Origin: a virus
Strand: one strand, 5' to 3'
Virus record (IMG/VR): IMGVR_UViG_3300037261_000033
Coordinates: 1 to 64,000 of that record
Length of the DNA stretch: 64,000 nt
Under the pieces are notes generated by a model, which saw only the letters and a list, made by a program, of their open reading frames with translations, ran no database searches and was not told the origin of the DNA. A program made the translations under genes and the position numbers. Positions 56,261 to 63,837 of this stretch are shown piece by piece (position 1 is the first letter of the stretch; each line of letters starts with the position of its first letter).

Positions 56261-57259
56261 TTAGAGTTTCAGGATGCGCTGCTTTACGTGTTCCGCAACT
56301 GCTTTCATAAGAAGCGGTGGGACGCTATTACCCATTCTTGATACGGCTCCGCTCCATGTTTTCTCTACATTCCCTTCGTCCGCGAATTTGAAATCATCTG
56401 GAAATCCGAAAAGTCTTTTGTATTCGTTCGTTGTAAAGCGTCGCTTCTCTCGCCAATGCATTGAGCCGTAAAGTCCGATATTGCCATCACTTTTTCTTAT
56501 TGTTGGTGATGGTTTTTCGGGGTTGGCTTTAACCGCGCCGAATCCTTTTACCTCTTTCCGCGCCCCGCTTACGCTCTGGCCGGGCTTGGTAATTTCCCAA
56601 TCAGTGAAAGCTACGTTATTCGAGCATTCCGAAAGCATCCAGTTCCTTTCAGTTTCTTCTATATTAACTTTGCGTAACGCCTCGCTGCATGAAATAACCC
56701 GCGTTACGTTCGGAGTAGGGAGCGTTGCCTCGCCTACTCGTGTTCCTATTACTATGACTCTATTCCGAGCTTGCGGGGTTCCGTAATGCGCGGCGTTGAG
56801 AACTTCCGCTTTTACGTGATAGCCGCTCGCCCGCAGCGATACCATTAGCGCGAGAAACATTGGCTTCATGTGTCCTTTAATAAGCCCCGTAACATTTTCC
56901 ATTACGAAAGTCTTTGGCTTAAGCGCTTGAAGTAGTCGCACGTATTGATCTGAGAGAGTATTTCTTTGGTCATTTAATTTTCTCTTCCCTGCCGTCGAAA
57001 ACCCCTGACATGGCGGTGAGCCGTCAAGCACGTCCAGTTCGCCTTTCTTAACGCCCGCGAGCTTCATGCACTCCGCGCCGCTTAGCTCCTTTATGTCGCC
57101 GTGATAGACCGGCACGCGTGGAAAGTTTAGCTTGAACGTCGCGACCGCGTTATCATCCCACTCAACCGCGAGCAATTCCTTGAATCCCGCCCATTTGTAA
57201 CCAAGTGAACTTCCGCCACAGCCCGCGAAGAGTGAAATAACGGTCGGCTTCCTGCTCAC
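56261..57259 (-). CDS. C5-cytosine DNA methyltransferase
   Basis: 332 residues with all key motifs: I 'ISLFAGCGGSSLGYKWAG', IV 'DGSPPCQGFS' with the catalytic Cys, VI 'FVMENVTGL', VIII 'QARNRVIVIG', IX 'KPSPTIRKS' and X 'RMGNSVPP'. The target recognition region between VIII and IX is short, as in phage enzymes. It probably protects phage DNA from host restriction. It overlaps the ParB-like gene by ATGA. No cognate restriction nuclease is visible. Confidence 0.92.
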   Translation of the reverse strand: MSRKPTVISLFAGCGGSSLGYKWAGFKELLAVEWDDNAVATFKLNFPRVPVYHGDIKELSGAECMKLAGVKKGELDVLDGSPPCQGFSTAGKRKLNDQRNTLSDQYVRLLQALKPKTFVMENVTGLIKGHMKPMFLALMVSLRASGYHVKAEVLNAAHYGTPQARNRVIVIGTRVGEATLPTPNVTRVISCSEALRKVNIEETERNWMLSECSNNVAFTDWEITKPGQSVSGARKEVKGFGAVKANPEKPSPTIRKSDGNIGLYGSMHWREKRRFTTNEYKRLFGFPDDFKFADEGNVEKTWSGAVSRMGNSVPPLLMKAVAEHVKQRILKL

Positions 57260-57837
57260 CAGCTAAATCCACATTTAGGGCATTTGTGTGAAACTTTTCC
57301 CAACTTCTCTTCATCAACCGGAGTGTTGCTGTCCGGTATCACTAACTTTTTTAGAAGTGCGTCCATTTCTTCTTTATCGAATCCGAGTAAGTCGATGCTT
57401 ATCGGTTTCTGCGCGCCCTGTAATTCAGCGAGCAGCTTCGCAAGCGCAGTGTCGTTAAACTCTCCGCCGTGCCGGTTCGCCGCGATCATTGCCGCCGCTT
57501 CTTTTTGTTTCGGCCAGTCAACTTCGCGGTAGGCGTAGCGTGTTCCGTTCACTTCGCAGTGGCCGTAGGCAACTGTACCGGTCTTATCCGGTTCCTTAAG
57601 CGCCTCTGTAATCGTTACCTTTGTTTCAGGTGAGTTGAAGGCCGCGATTCTTTGATGTCCGCCGACCAACCTTTCCGTTCTTCGGTTTAGAACGATGCCA
57701 CCTAAGTCTCCGAACTCCGCTAATGCTTTCCCTAGCTTTTCAAGTTGCGCCGGGGAAATAAGGCGTGGGTTTTTCGGGTTCGCGTTGAGCGTGGTCAGTA
57801 AGCGCGCGTCCCCCTTTTTGAGCGGCTTCTTTTTCAT
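57256..57837 (-). CDS. ParB-like protein with C-terminal zinc site
   Basis: 193 residues. The N-terminal ParB/sulfiredoxin-type domain includes 'NPRLISPAQLEKLGKALAEFGDLGGIVLNRRTERLVGGHQRIAAF' (GG-HQR signature), then 'AAAMIAANRHGGEFND'. The C-terminus 'HKCPKCGFSW' is a CxxC end. ParB-like domains beside DNA methyltransferases are common in phages. The protein may guide or regulate the methyltransferase next to it, with which it is coupled by ATGA. Confidence 0.82.
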   Translation of the reverse strand: MKKKPLKKGDARLLTTLNANPKNPRLISPAQLEKLGKALAEFGDLGGIVLNRRTERLVGGHQRIAAFNSPETKVTITEALKEPDKTGTVAYGHCEVNGTRYAYREVDWPKQKEAAAMIAANRHGGEFNDTALAKLLAELQGAQKPISIDLLGFDKEEMDALLKKLVIPDSNTPVDEEKLGKVSHKCPKCGFSW

Positions 57838-58463
57838 GCGGTCAAGAATTTCTTAAACTCGGCGACAGCCGCCCGGCTCAGCCAAGGATAAATCGAGTTG
57901 CTGCCGTGCCGCATCAGCGGCCCCGCCCATCGGATGTTCAACCGAACGAGCCGCGCGTAGTACTCCATCGCCAGCGCGTGATTTATTTTCATCGCGGCAA
58001 TGAAAGTCTCCGGCGTGTCGATGCGGTGCTTCACCGCGAACGCTTTCATCGCGTCGTGGTTTAGCCACTCGCTGTCAAAGCTCACTTGGAAAATCCCTGT
58101 TTCCGCTCCGGTCTTATGCGCCACGCTCGCAGGGTTTGATTTATCAACGCCTTCGTTCCAGTTCCACGATGACTCGAACCCGGCGTGGACGCGCATCGTT
58201 TCAAGCAGCGCCGCTCTCCGGTGAAGCGCGTTGTCCCATTGGTAGATCGGCGTGCCGCTCGCGTCCTTCCCCACTGGCGTTGCTAAGCTTGATTTGATAG
58301 CCGAAAAGATTTCTACCGGGACGGCGTTCGGCGCGAAGATTTCGTCCGGCGCGTCGCTGCCCCAAGCGATCAGTTCTATCAAGAAACCGTCCGGTGGTGC
58401 ACCCTGCTTTGCTACCTTGGACTTGCACGCCGAAAACTGCCGCGCCGCTTCGTGTTCATTCAT
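57834..58463 (-). CDS. endolysin candidate (lysozyme-like)
   Basis: 209 residues. 'TMRVHAGFESSWNWNEGVDKSNPASVAHKTGAETGIFQVSFDSEWLN' has the 'E-S-s-w' and 'E.G.fQvs' phrases of lysozyme-superfamily domains, with Glu in 'FESSW' as the probable catalytic acid. 'HALAMEYYARLVRLNIRWAGPLMRHGSNSIYPWLSRAAV' follows. It has no signal peptide. It stands upstream of the ParB-like and methyltransferase genes. No holin is adjacent. Structural hydrolase is the alternative. Confidence 0.65.
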   Translation of the reverse strand: MNEHEAARQFSACKSKVAKQGAPPDGFLIELIAWGSDAPDEIFAPNAVPVEIFSAIKSSLATPVGKDASGTPIYQWDNALHRRAALLETMRVHAGFESSWNWNEGVDKSNPASVAHKTGAETGIFQVSFDSEWLNHDAMKAFAVKHRIDTPETFIAAMKINHALAMEYYARLVRLNIRWAGPLMRHGSNSIYPWLSRAAVAEFKKFLTA

Positions 58464-58511
58464 CTTTTGAGAGCGTCACGCTTTGCTCGCGCGCTGTCAA
58501 TCCGAAAGTGG

Positions 58512-58625
58512 TCGGGCAGGCAGGACTCGAACCTGCGGTGTGGGTTTGTCGCGCCCCAAACGCGATGTCGAACCGCTGACCTACTGGTTATGAGCCAGTC
58601 GCGCTACCAGACTGCGCTACCCCGA
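58512..58625 (-). tRNA. unusual tRNA-like gene with anticodon CAU
   Basis: Its 5' half reads almost as elongator tRNA-Met: D arm, then anticodon arm ACTGG-CTCATAA-CCAGT with U33 and CAU. After AGGTC an extra stretch of about 41 nt occurs before a good T arm (GCAGG-TTCGAGT-CCTGC). It contains a second T-loop-like GCGGTTCGACATCGC and a TCGCG/CGCGA stem. The acceptor pairs 5 of 7 (TCGGGGT / TGCCCGA). It could be a tRNA with an enlarged variable arm, a fusion of two tRNA halves, or a decaying gene. Confidence 0.55.
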
Positions 58626-58634
58626 TAAAAATAA

Positions 58635-59090
58635 TCACTGCACGACATCGAAGCCGATTACGATCGTACCATTCAACGCCTGCGTCGCGTGCAAGTTCGG
58701 CACGAGGATTACCGCTGAACCGGCTCCCGGCGTTACCGTGGCCCCCGCGAGACTGCCTTGCGAATTTGTTCCGTTCGTAATCGTGACGAAGACCTTGCTC
58801 GTTGCGGTAATCAAGCTGTCCGTCAGCGTGAACGTGTAGGTCGCCAATCCCGCCGTGGTCAGCGCCTCGGTCGTGATGGTTCCGCTATCCGTGTTCAGGG
58901 TCGCGGCGTGCACGGTTGAAACCGCGGTGCCAGTCGTCTTTACGGCTGCGATTCCGCCCGTTCCGACTTTGACCGTCAAGCCGGGCGTCAGCCCCTTGAA
59001 CATTGTCACTTGCGCCTGCGCGTTATCCACCGTCGCAAAACTGATCGCGACGAGTGCCAGTAATCCAACGATGAATGATTTGATTCTCAT
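58635..59090 (-). CDS. secreted beta-rich protein
   Basis: 151 residues. The signal peptide MRIKSFIVGLLALVAISFATVDNAQA-Q is followed by Thr/Ala/Gly-rich beta-strand sequence ('VTMFKGLTPGLTVKVGTGGIAAV', 'ITTEALTTAGLATYTFTLTDSLITA', 'VILVPNLHATQALNGTIVIGF'). Similar signal-containing small beta proteins occur at 16126-17268 in the tail block. A virion-appendage or surface protein seems likely. It has its own promoter. Confidence 0.6.
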   Translation of the reverse strand: MRIKSFIVGLLALVAISFATVDNAQAQVTMFKGLTPGLTVKVGTGGIAAVKTTGTAVSTVHAATLNTDSGTITTEALTTAGLATYTFTLTDSLITATSKVFVTITNGTNSQGSLAGATVTPGAGSAVILVPNLHATQALNGTIVIGFDVVQ

Positions 59091-59098
59091 AAGCTCCG

Positions 59099-59127
59099 TT
59101 TCTAATCCTTCTATGCTCCGGTGTCAA
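59099..59127 (-). promoter_or_regulatory. sigma70-like promoter before the secreted protein gene
   Basis: TTGACA (59127-59122) on the minus strand, a 17-bp spacer and TAGAAA (59104-59099), with ATG at 59090. The expected start lies at or beside the ATG, so the message would be nearly leaderless. A GGAG overlapping the -10 region is too early to be on the transcript if this start is right. Confidence 0.45.
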
Positions 59128-59146
59128 CCTTACTTTTCCTCGTCGC

Positions 59147-59497
59147 TTATATTTGTCTCGAAAGAATGTCGTCTCCGTCGTCGAAATGATAAACACAGCG
59201 GAAGCCCATCGCGGCATACGTGGCGCGCGCCGCCTTGTTCTTTTCCACTACGATTAGACTAAGTGATTCCTTTTTCGCGAGGCGCGCGATCCGGGCGCAT
59301 TCCGCGATCATTTTACCGGCCACTCCTTTTCGCCTGTGCCGGTTCGCCACATATACGTTTGACACCAGCGCGTTCGATTTTCCAAGCGTAACAGTAGCGA
59401 CGGCTTTTATGCATAGCGCCGGAGTCACGAGAGTTAATTGCACCGCGTGTTGTCCGTCAATGCGCCGGTCGAATAATATGAGCTTGTCGCGCTTCAT
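59147..59497 (-). CDS. GNAT acetyltransferase
   Basis: 116 residues with the GNAT core: 'NALVSNVYVANRHRRKGVAGKMIAECARIARL' contains the acetyl-CoA loop (R-x-x-G-x-A), followed by 'SLSLIVVEKNKAARATYAAMGFRCVYHF', the conserved motif B region. It likely acetylates a small molecule or protein of the host. Substrate unknown. Family assignment is strong. Confidence 0.88.
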   Translation of the reverse strand: MKRDKLILFDRRIDGQHAVQLTLVTPALCIKAVATVTLGKSNALVSNVYVANRHRRKGVAGKMIAECARIARLAKKESLSLIVVEKNKAARATYAAMGFRCVYHFDDGDDILSRQI

Positions 59498-59541
59498 GCC
59501 GTTTTTTTCACTTTGTCTGCGTTCTTAATGGCGAGATTAAT

Positions 59542-60042
59542 CTAAATCATCGTATCGCTACGATCCGAATACTTCATGCACGTCAATTCAAACTTTGCGG
59601 TTTCCAGCGCCGCCAGCAGTTCATCATGTGAGGCTCGTAGGGCGGAGTAGGATTCAGGCGCTTTGTCCAGTGCCGTATTCAAATCTGTTAGCACTCCGAT
59701 TGCCGTAGCGCGAATGTCTGGGGTGAATGACGTGCCTTCGTGTTCGATCAAGCGCTTCGCTTTTTCGCAAATATCTCGCAGGGCTTCATGTGAGTTGCAG
59801 GCGGAAACGATAAACTCGGCGTTGGCCCATTGGTTGGATAAATCCTCCACGCGTGATATGTCGTGCTCTGAGTCATCGCTAGTGATGAACAGTTGCCCCA
59901 TACCATTGACCGATATTTTCCACGGCAGCGGGGTGTGCGCCTTCTGTCCCTCGCGGGTTGCGTGCTCACTCGGGAGAGGAGTTTTCGCGTTAGCCCCGCC
60001 CTTGTGTGTGAAATTACTGTTCTTGTCGATCACTAGTTTCAT
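59542..60042 (-). CDS. hypothetical phage protein
   Basis: 166 residues. 'AHTPLPWKISVNGMGQLFITSDDSEHDISRV ... NAEFIVSACNSHEALRDICEKAKRLI' is the pattern of a widespread small phage domain ('HTPgPW.v ... An.. iv.acN.h..L') of unknown function, followed by a helical end. It is coupled by ATGA to the next gene. Confidence 0.65.
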   Translation of the reverse strand: MKLVIDKNSNFTHKGGANAKTPLPSEHATREGQKAHTPLPWKISVNGMGQLFITSDDSEHDISRVEDLSNQWANAEFIVSACNSHEALRDICEKAKRLIEHEGTSFTPDIRATAIGVLTDLNTALDKAPESYSALRASHDELLAALETAKFELTCMKYSDRSDTMI

Positions 60043-60218
60043 ATTTTATCCGGTTGAGTTTTCAGATGCGCTTCCGCTTCCTCGCGCGTGTCGAAGAAAT
60101 TCTCGAACGTCGTCCGCTTCTTTCGCCCGCGCCCGCGTATCCAGACCATAGTGGCGCTCTCGCGTTCGACTTCCACCGCCTCGATCTTACCGAGGCAGGT
60201 CTTGTATTTCGTGGTCAT
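60039..60218 (-). CDS. small basic protein
   Basis: 59 residues from ATG 60218 (TTKYKTCLGKIEAVEVERESATMVWIRGRGRKKRTTFENFFDTREEAEAHL). The pattern '...W....r......enFFdT.eeA..hL' resembles small phage beta-beta-alpha domains. Coupled on both sides. Function unknown. Confidence 0.6.
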   Translation of the reverse strand: MTTKYKTCLGKIEAVEVERESATMVWIRGRGRKKRTTFENFFDTREEAEAHLKTQPDKI

Positions 60219-60439
60219 GAAGTTTGATTTTCCCAAGCGGGATTTTCGTCACGCATTTCAGCGTTCCAACGGCGAAGCATATCATCCGGCGGCTGCTTCC
60301 CGTTCATTCGAGAAATAACTACCGCTGCCGTTGCTTCGCTTTTGAATGGCCCCTCTCGTTTGGGTTGCCGTCCGTCGTGCCAATCTATATGCCCGGCCCA
60401 CCGCTCGCCGGATTGGTATGTCCAAAGCGTCGGGTTCAT
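60215..60439 (-). CDS. small hypothetical protein
   Basis: 74 residues from ATG 60439 (NPTLWTYQSGERWAGHIDWHDGRQPKREGPFKSEATAAVVISRMNG...). Typical small phage protein of beta-hairpin plus helix type. The long upstream extension to 60673 lies inside the preceding gene and is rejected. Function unknown. Confidence 0.55.
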   Translation of the reverse strand: MNPTLWTYQSGERWAGHIDWHDGRQPKREGPFKSEATAAVVISRMNGKQPPDDMLRRWNAEMRDENPAWENQTS

Positions 60440-60699
60440 AGCGAGCGGCTTAAATCCCGCCCCGGCTTTACCTCGATGCTCGGTCGATCTGGCGGATACT
60501 TGTGACCGAGCGGTGGTTGGAATTGATACTGCGGTTTCGCTGTTGCCGGTTTCCGCTCGAACGCTACCAAATCCGACGCCGGTTCCCGCACGAACGCTTG
60601 CCGGTGCGCCTCGCGTTCCATCAGTATCCCGACGTTGGCGCTCGTGAATACCGTCACGAGCCATCCCGCGCAAAGTATAATTAGGGTTGTCTTTTTCAT
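60436..60699 (-). CDS. small membrane-anchored or secreted protein
   Basis: 87 residues: KKTTLIILCAGWLVTVFTSA is a signal/anchor segment, followed by a Pro/Arg/Lys-rich exported part (PATAKPQYQFQPPLGHKYPPDRPS). Possible envelope or spanin-like component. It overlaps the 628-residue gene by ATGA. Function unknown. Confidence 0.6.
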   Translation of the reverse strand: MKKTTLIILCAGWLVTVFTSANVGILMEREAHRQAFVREPASDLVAFERKPATAKPQYQFQPPLGHKYPPDRPSIEVKPGRDLSRSL

Positions 60700-62582
60700 A
60701 GTTTACTCATTTTTGGATGCCACTGTTCCGCACTAAGCAACGCGCCAGCCCATTGAAGGTATTTCCCCTTCTGCGTGCGGTCGCACAAAAACTGTTTGTA
60801 GTCACCCGGCTGGTAGGCCATCAAGTTGAACACGTATTCGAGCGGTATCCACATGCGCCCCGTATAACTCTTTTCGTGCGAACTCCCCCATCGCGGATAA
60901 ATCGTGCGCACGCCACCGTCCCATTCTATTTCAACGCCAGCTATACCGACGCATTCTTTTTCCCGCCTGCCATCGTGTCCCCCGTAACCGCTCCGCGTGT
61001 AATGCGGTTGCACAACGTCACCCTTGTTCCCGCACCTTATCTTCTTTACCTGAATTATCCGGGGACGGTCTTTTGTCTGGAAGGGTCTACGCCGGTGATC
61101 GTAGTAATCGCTGTAAATAAAGTCGCCTTTTTCAAGACCTGCGTTGCTAGCGTCACGGTATTCTTCCCATGTCTTACTCAGCGTCCCGGCCCCTAACGCG
61201 CCTTCCTCATCTCTTATGAGGTTGAGCCATTCGAGCATGTCGTTCTGGTCTGCTAGATTGATAGGCGGATGCGGATGGAATACTTCGCTCCGGTCGAGTA
61301 ATCCCTGCAAGAGTACGACGACGCGGTTGTATTGCTTTAGGTGGTTGCGCAGCTTTTCAGCGTGCGTGTCGTAATCGAAATTATCCGGCGCGATACGGGT
61401 AGTTTCTTTCTCGTCCGGGATATATCGATTATCTTTCCCGCCAGTCCATCCGCCGTATTTTACGGTGTGCGTTTCGCTGAATGCGTCATCAAACTCTCCC
61501 TTTAATGGTATAAGGCGCGGCTGAAAATCGACGGCGCTCGCGATTCGATAAACTTTCTGGCCGTTCCGAATTAAAAGGTAGGTCGCAAAATTCAGCTTAT
61601 TCATTTCCATGTGCGCCCACGCGTCCCAAATTGTTTCCGGTATCCCGTAATCTTTTTCGTCTCGGCGTACCCGAAAGGCGACGAGGCCGCGCGGTTCTGG
61701 TAACACTCGCGCCATGCTCTCCGGCTTCGCTACCCATTCGTCGAAGTCTCTCAGGTTGCGGAAATCCATCCCGCCCTTGTCGAAGTCGATCAACGTCTCT
61801 TCGTCCATAAAGAGTAGGCTTTGGCGCACCGTTATCTTAGTATCTGGCCCCGCCGCTTCGCCGTCCGCGATCTGCTTCACCTTCTCTTGCAACCCGGCGT
61901 AAACTTCCAGCGTGAAAATCTTATCCTCTACCACGCGCAGTTTTTTCTGCATCGCGTAAAGATTGTTCAATTCGGAAAGCATTAAACCCTTCGCGAGTCC
62001 GGCTTGTTCCTTCGCTAACAACTCGATGCTCTTTACCACTTCGGGTATTTTCTTTTTGAGGCGCGTTAGTCGTCCCTTTTCTTTCGCGGGGTCTAGCGTC
62101 CTGATCGCGAGCGCGAACGGTGCTGATTCGGTTGGCGTGAATTGTGTATTACTCGGCGGGAGCGCGTTAGCTTTCTGCGCGTCCTCGTATAGCCGCCGCG
62201 TCTGTGCTTCCATCTCCTGTCGGACTTCCTCCATCCGGTTTTCTAACGCTACTCTCCACTCCGGCGCTGGACGGCAGTTCATCATGAAATCTTGGAAGCT
62301 GATTTGCTCGGTGTATTCCGACTCTCTCTCGATTCTGTTAAACTGGATGTGATTGCTGGCGACATGTTCGACGCACATCAAATGCTCGTGGAATTTCGGC
62401 TCGGCCTTGCGCTTCTTTCCGCGCCGCTTGCTGATGTGCCGCCCGGCGTGGCGATAGATTGTATCTGACGGGTCTTCCTCCACGCGAACCCAAAACCATT
62501 CGCCGATCTTCGGTAAACCACTCTCGATGCTCTCGGTCTTAACCGGCTCGATAACTGCGAGTGATTTTGATTCCTCGTTCAT
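60696..62582 (-). CDS. large hypothetical accessory protein
   Basis: 628 residues from ATG 62582. The start 'GEWFWVRVEEDPSDTIYRHAG' looks like a small beta domain. A coiled coil spans about residues 120-240 (RMEEVRQEMEAQTRRLYEDAQKA; LKKKIPEVVKSIELLAKEQ). The second half is a mixed alpha/beta region with 'MARVLPEPRGLVAFRVRRDEKDYG', 'NRYIPDEKETTRIAPDNFDYD' and 'SDYYDHRRRPFQTKDRPRIIQ'. It resembles large proteins of unknown function in phage accessory regions. No catalytic motif is evident. Confidence 0.6.
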   Translation of the reverse strand: MNEESKSLAVIEPVKTESIESGLPKIGEWFWVRVEEDPSDTIYRHAGRHISKRRGKKRKAEPKFHEHLMCVEHVASNHIQFNRIERESEYTEQISFQDFMMNCRPAPEWRVALENRMEEVRQEMEAQTRRLYEDAQKANALPPSNTQFTPTESAPFALAIRTLDPAKEKGRLTRLKKKIPEVVKSIELLAKEQAGLAKGLMLSELNNLYAMQKKLRVVEDKIFTLEVYAGLQEKVKQIADGEAAGPDTKITVRQSLLFMDEETLIDFDKGGMDFRNLRDFDEWVAKPESMARVLPEPRGLVAFRVRRDEKDYGIPETIWDAWAHMEMNKLNFATYLLIRNGQKVYRIASAVDFQPRLIPLKGEFDDAFSETHTVKYGGWTGGKDNRYIPDEKETTRIAPDNFDYDTHAEKLRNHLKQYNRVVVLLQGLLDRSEVFHPHPPINLADQNDMLEWLNLIRDEEGALGAGTLSKTWEEYRDASNAGLEKGDFIYSDYYDHRRRPFQTKDRPRIIQVKKIRCGNKGDVVQPHYTRSGYGGHDGRREKECVGIAGVEIEWDGGVRTIYPRWGSSHEKSYTGRMWIPLEYVFNLMAYQPGDYKQFLCDRTQKGKYLQWAGALLSAEQWHPKMSKL

Positions 62583-62830
62583 CCATCCACCTTTCCGAGC
62601 GTGCATTCTTTAGGGTAAAGAAGCGTGTGGTCTTGGCGGCTATCTCCCTTCTGATTCGCGAAGGGGAAGAGCGCTCCGTCAACTTTGCCTTCCGGCAGAT
62701 CGTCCATCTCTATCCACGCTCCGTAGTCCGCCCTACGGCAGCGGCGCACCGTGCCGCTCAATCCCTTTAACGGGCCGTCCTTCACCGTTACGCGAAGTCC
62801 GCTCGTGAATTTTTTGATTTTAATGCTCAT
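62579..62830 (-). CDS. KOW-domain small protein
   Basis: 83 residues. 'GLRVTVKDGPLKGLSGTVRRCRRADYGAWIEMDDL' is a KOW motif of the NusG/ribosomal-protein type that binds RNA or protein. Preceded by a hairpin and GGAGAAAAAACC. It may act in transcription or translation control. It overlaps the following gene by ATGA. Confidence 0.7.
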   Translation of the reverse strand: MSIKIKKFTSGLRVTVKDGPLKGLSGTVRRCRRADYGAWIEMDDLPEGKVDGALFPFANQKGDSRQDHTLLYPKECTLGKVDG

Positions 62831-62843
62831 TGGTTTTTTCTCC

Positions 62844-62872
62844 GCGCGGCCCCGGCTTGAACAGGGCCGCGC
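62844..62872 (-). promoter_or_regulatory. leader hairpin, copy A
   Basis: 9-bp GC-rich stem (GCGCGGCCC / GGGCCGCGC) followed by GGAGAAAAAACCAATG, the ribosome site and start of the KOW gene. The ribosome site begins right after the stem, so folding could influence initiation. Similar structure and the same GGAGAAAAAAC occur in copy B. Confidence 0.5.
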
Positions 62873-62892
62873 TTCGGTTGATTATTCCGTGG

Positions 62893-63183
62893 TTAATTCT
62901 TACTCTGATGCCCCGTTTTCGCTCCCGAATTGGAAGCCGAAATTGTTATGGAAAAAATACGGCGCAGGTATTCCAAGTGCGCCCAGACTTCCTGCGGCGT
63001 CGCCCACGGTCGCAGATCGACGCTCCGGTTGTCGTCCTCTGTCACGTAGCCCTTGTCGCCGCAATACTGGCAGTCGTGGAGCGCGTCGTGATCGCCTTCT
63101 AGCCATCCGTCTCCGCCGCATTCGTCGCACTGGCGCTCGCCTTCTTTAAGGAGGAGCGGTCGCTCGATGGTCGTGTCATTCAT
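62893..63183 (-). CDS. DnaJ-type zinc-finger protein
   Basis: 96 residues from ATG 63183. 'CDECGGDGWLEGDHDALHDCQYCGDKGYV' carries two CxxCxGxG-like knuckles, as in the Cys-rich region of DnaJ, without a J domain. The C-terminal half is helical. Small phage proteins of this type are common and may act as adaptors; function unknown. Confidence 0.7.
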   Translation of the reverse strand: MNDTTIERPLLLKEGERQCDECGGDGWLEGDHDALHDCQYCGDKGYVTEDDNRSVDLRPWATPQEVWAHLEYLRRIFSITISASNSGAKTGHQSKN

Positions 63184-63205
63184 AAAGTTTTTTCTCCGTG
63201 CGTTA

Positions 63206-63233
63206 CCGGAGCGGCCATCGGGCACCGCCCCGG
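63206..63233 (-). promoter_or_regulatory. leader hairpin, copy B
   Basis: 9-bp stem with one G-U pair (CCGGGGCGG / CCGCTCCGG) in the leader of the zinc-finger gene, followed by GGTAACGCACGGAGAAAAAACTTT and ATG. It shares the GGAGAAAAAAC block and hairpin layout with copy A, 360 bp downstream. Confidence 0.45.
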
Positions 63234-63247
63234 CGTTTGACACGATG

Positions 63248-63406
63248 TTAGAGATTCGCTCCGTTATAATTGCGCTTTACGTTTTCCGCCGCGTCTTCAG
63301 TGGCGAACCATTCCGTTTTTCTGTCGCATGGAAAAATAACCGCCCATTTGAGCCACGCCTTGTCCGCCGATTTACGGACTTGCGCTAATCCAACGGTTGC
63401 CGCCAT
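63248..63406 (-). CDS. 52-residue hypothetical protein
   Basis: ATG 63406 starts 35 bases inside the end of the upstream gene and the frame runs to TAA 63250-63248. The sequence 'SADKAWLKWAVIFPCDRKTEWFATEDAAENVKRNYNGAN' looks like a folded small phage protein ('...vf...dr.eWFate..A'). It fills an otherwise empty gap. The ribosome site is weak, so moderate confidence. Confidence 0.5.
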   Translation of the reverse strand: MAATVGLAQVRKSADKAWLKWAVIFPCDRKTEWFATEDAAENVKRNYNGANL

Positions 63407-63719
63407 GTTGATTGATCGGCTCATGCGTCCGCGCGAACTTGACGCACGGCGCGAAGTGAATTTCCATCAATCCGTCTTCCACCGTCATGCTGCCCTCGTC
63501 GATCATGTCGCCCCAAATGCTTTTGGAAATGGACAACGCGCTTTCATGAGTTTCGATGCAGGATGTTTCGTGCGCCAGCTTTTTGCAGTCCGCGCAATCC
63601 GCCGCGTGAACTACGAATACTCCCTTGGATTGGTCGCGGAGATTCGCGCCAAATATTCTAACTTTCAGTCCGCGAGCTTCTGCCGTCGCGCTGGCGTCGT
63701 TGTTTGTGGTTCGTGTCAT
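63372..63719 (-). CDS. Cys-containing small phage protein, first gene after the promoter cassette
   Basis: 115 residues (MTRTTNNDASATAEARGLKVRIFGANLRDQSKGVFVVHAADCADCKKLAHETSC...). 'HAADCADC.KL' and 'EIHFAPC' give possible metal ligands. It resembles a widespread small phage family of unknown function ('G.fhVHa.gCaDc'). It is preceded by GGAG and the duplicated promoter-operator. Its first codons match those of the gene at 36193. Confidence 0.6.
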   Translation of the reverse strand: MTRTTNNDASATAEARGLKVRIFGANLRDQSKGVFVVHAADCADCKKLAHETSCIETHESALSISKSIWGDMIDEGSMTVEDGLMEIHFAPCVKFARTHEPINQHGGNRWISASP

Positions 63720-63819
63720 GCCTTATTCTCCGCCCCACTATGCGCCGTGTAAAGCTCTTTTATGACGATTTATGAAGATTTTTTACGCGCCAGTTTGCCT
63801 AGGCAAAACGTGACGTAAG
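63720..63819 (-). promoter_or_regulatory. promoter-operator cassette, copy 2
   Basis: Dyad at 63782-63819: TTTACG-N6-TTTGCCTAGGCAAA-N6-CGTAAG, one base off perfect symmetry. The block AAAGAGCTTTACACGGCGCA has TTTACA 34 bases before ATG 63719, exactly as in copy 1 at 36194-36293. The two copies also share the 53-bp offset between block and dyad. The spacer between them is diverged, so selection rather than recent duplication keeps the conserved parts. Confidence 0.65.
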
Positions 63820-63837
63820 TTGCACGCCCTGCCAATT

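Noticed and set aside
58464-58500. Promoter with TTGACA before the endolysin candidate
   Set aside because: A TTGACA occurs just after the tRNA, but no acceptable -10 lies at 16-18 bp.
60440-60673. 78-residue upstream extension of the 74-residue gene
   Set aside because: The extension lies wholly within the neighbouring gene's frame, and its composition looks like shadow sequence.
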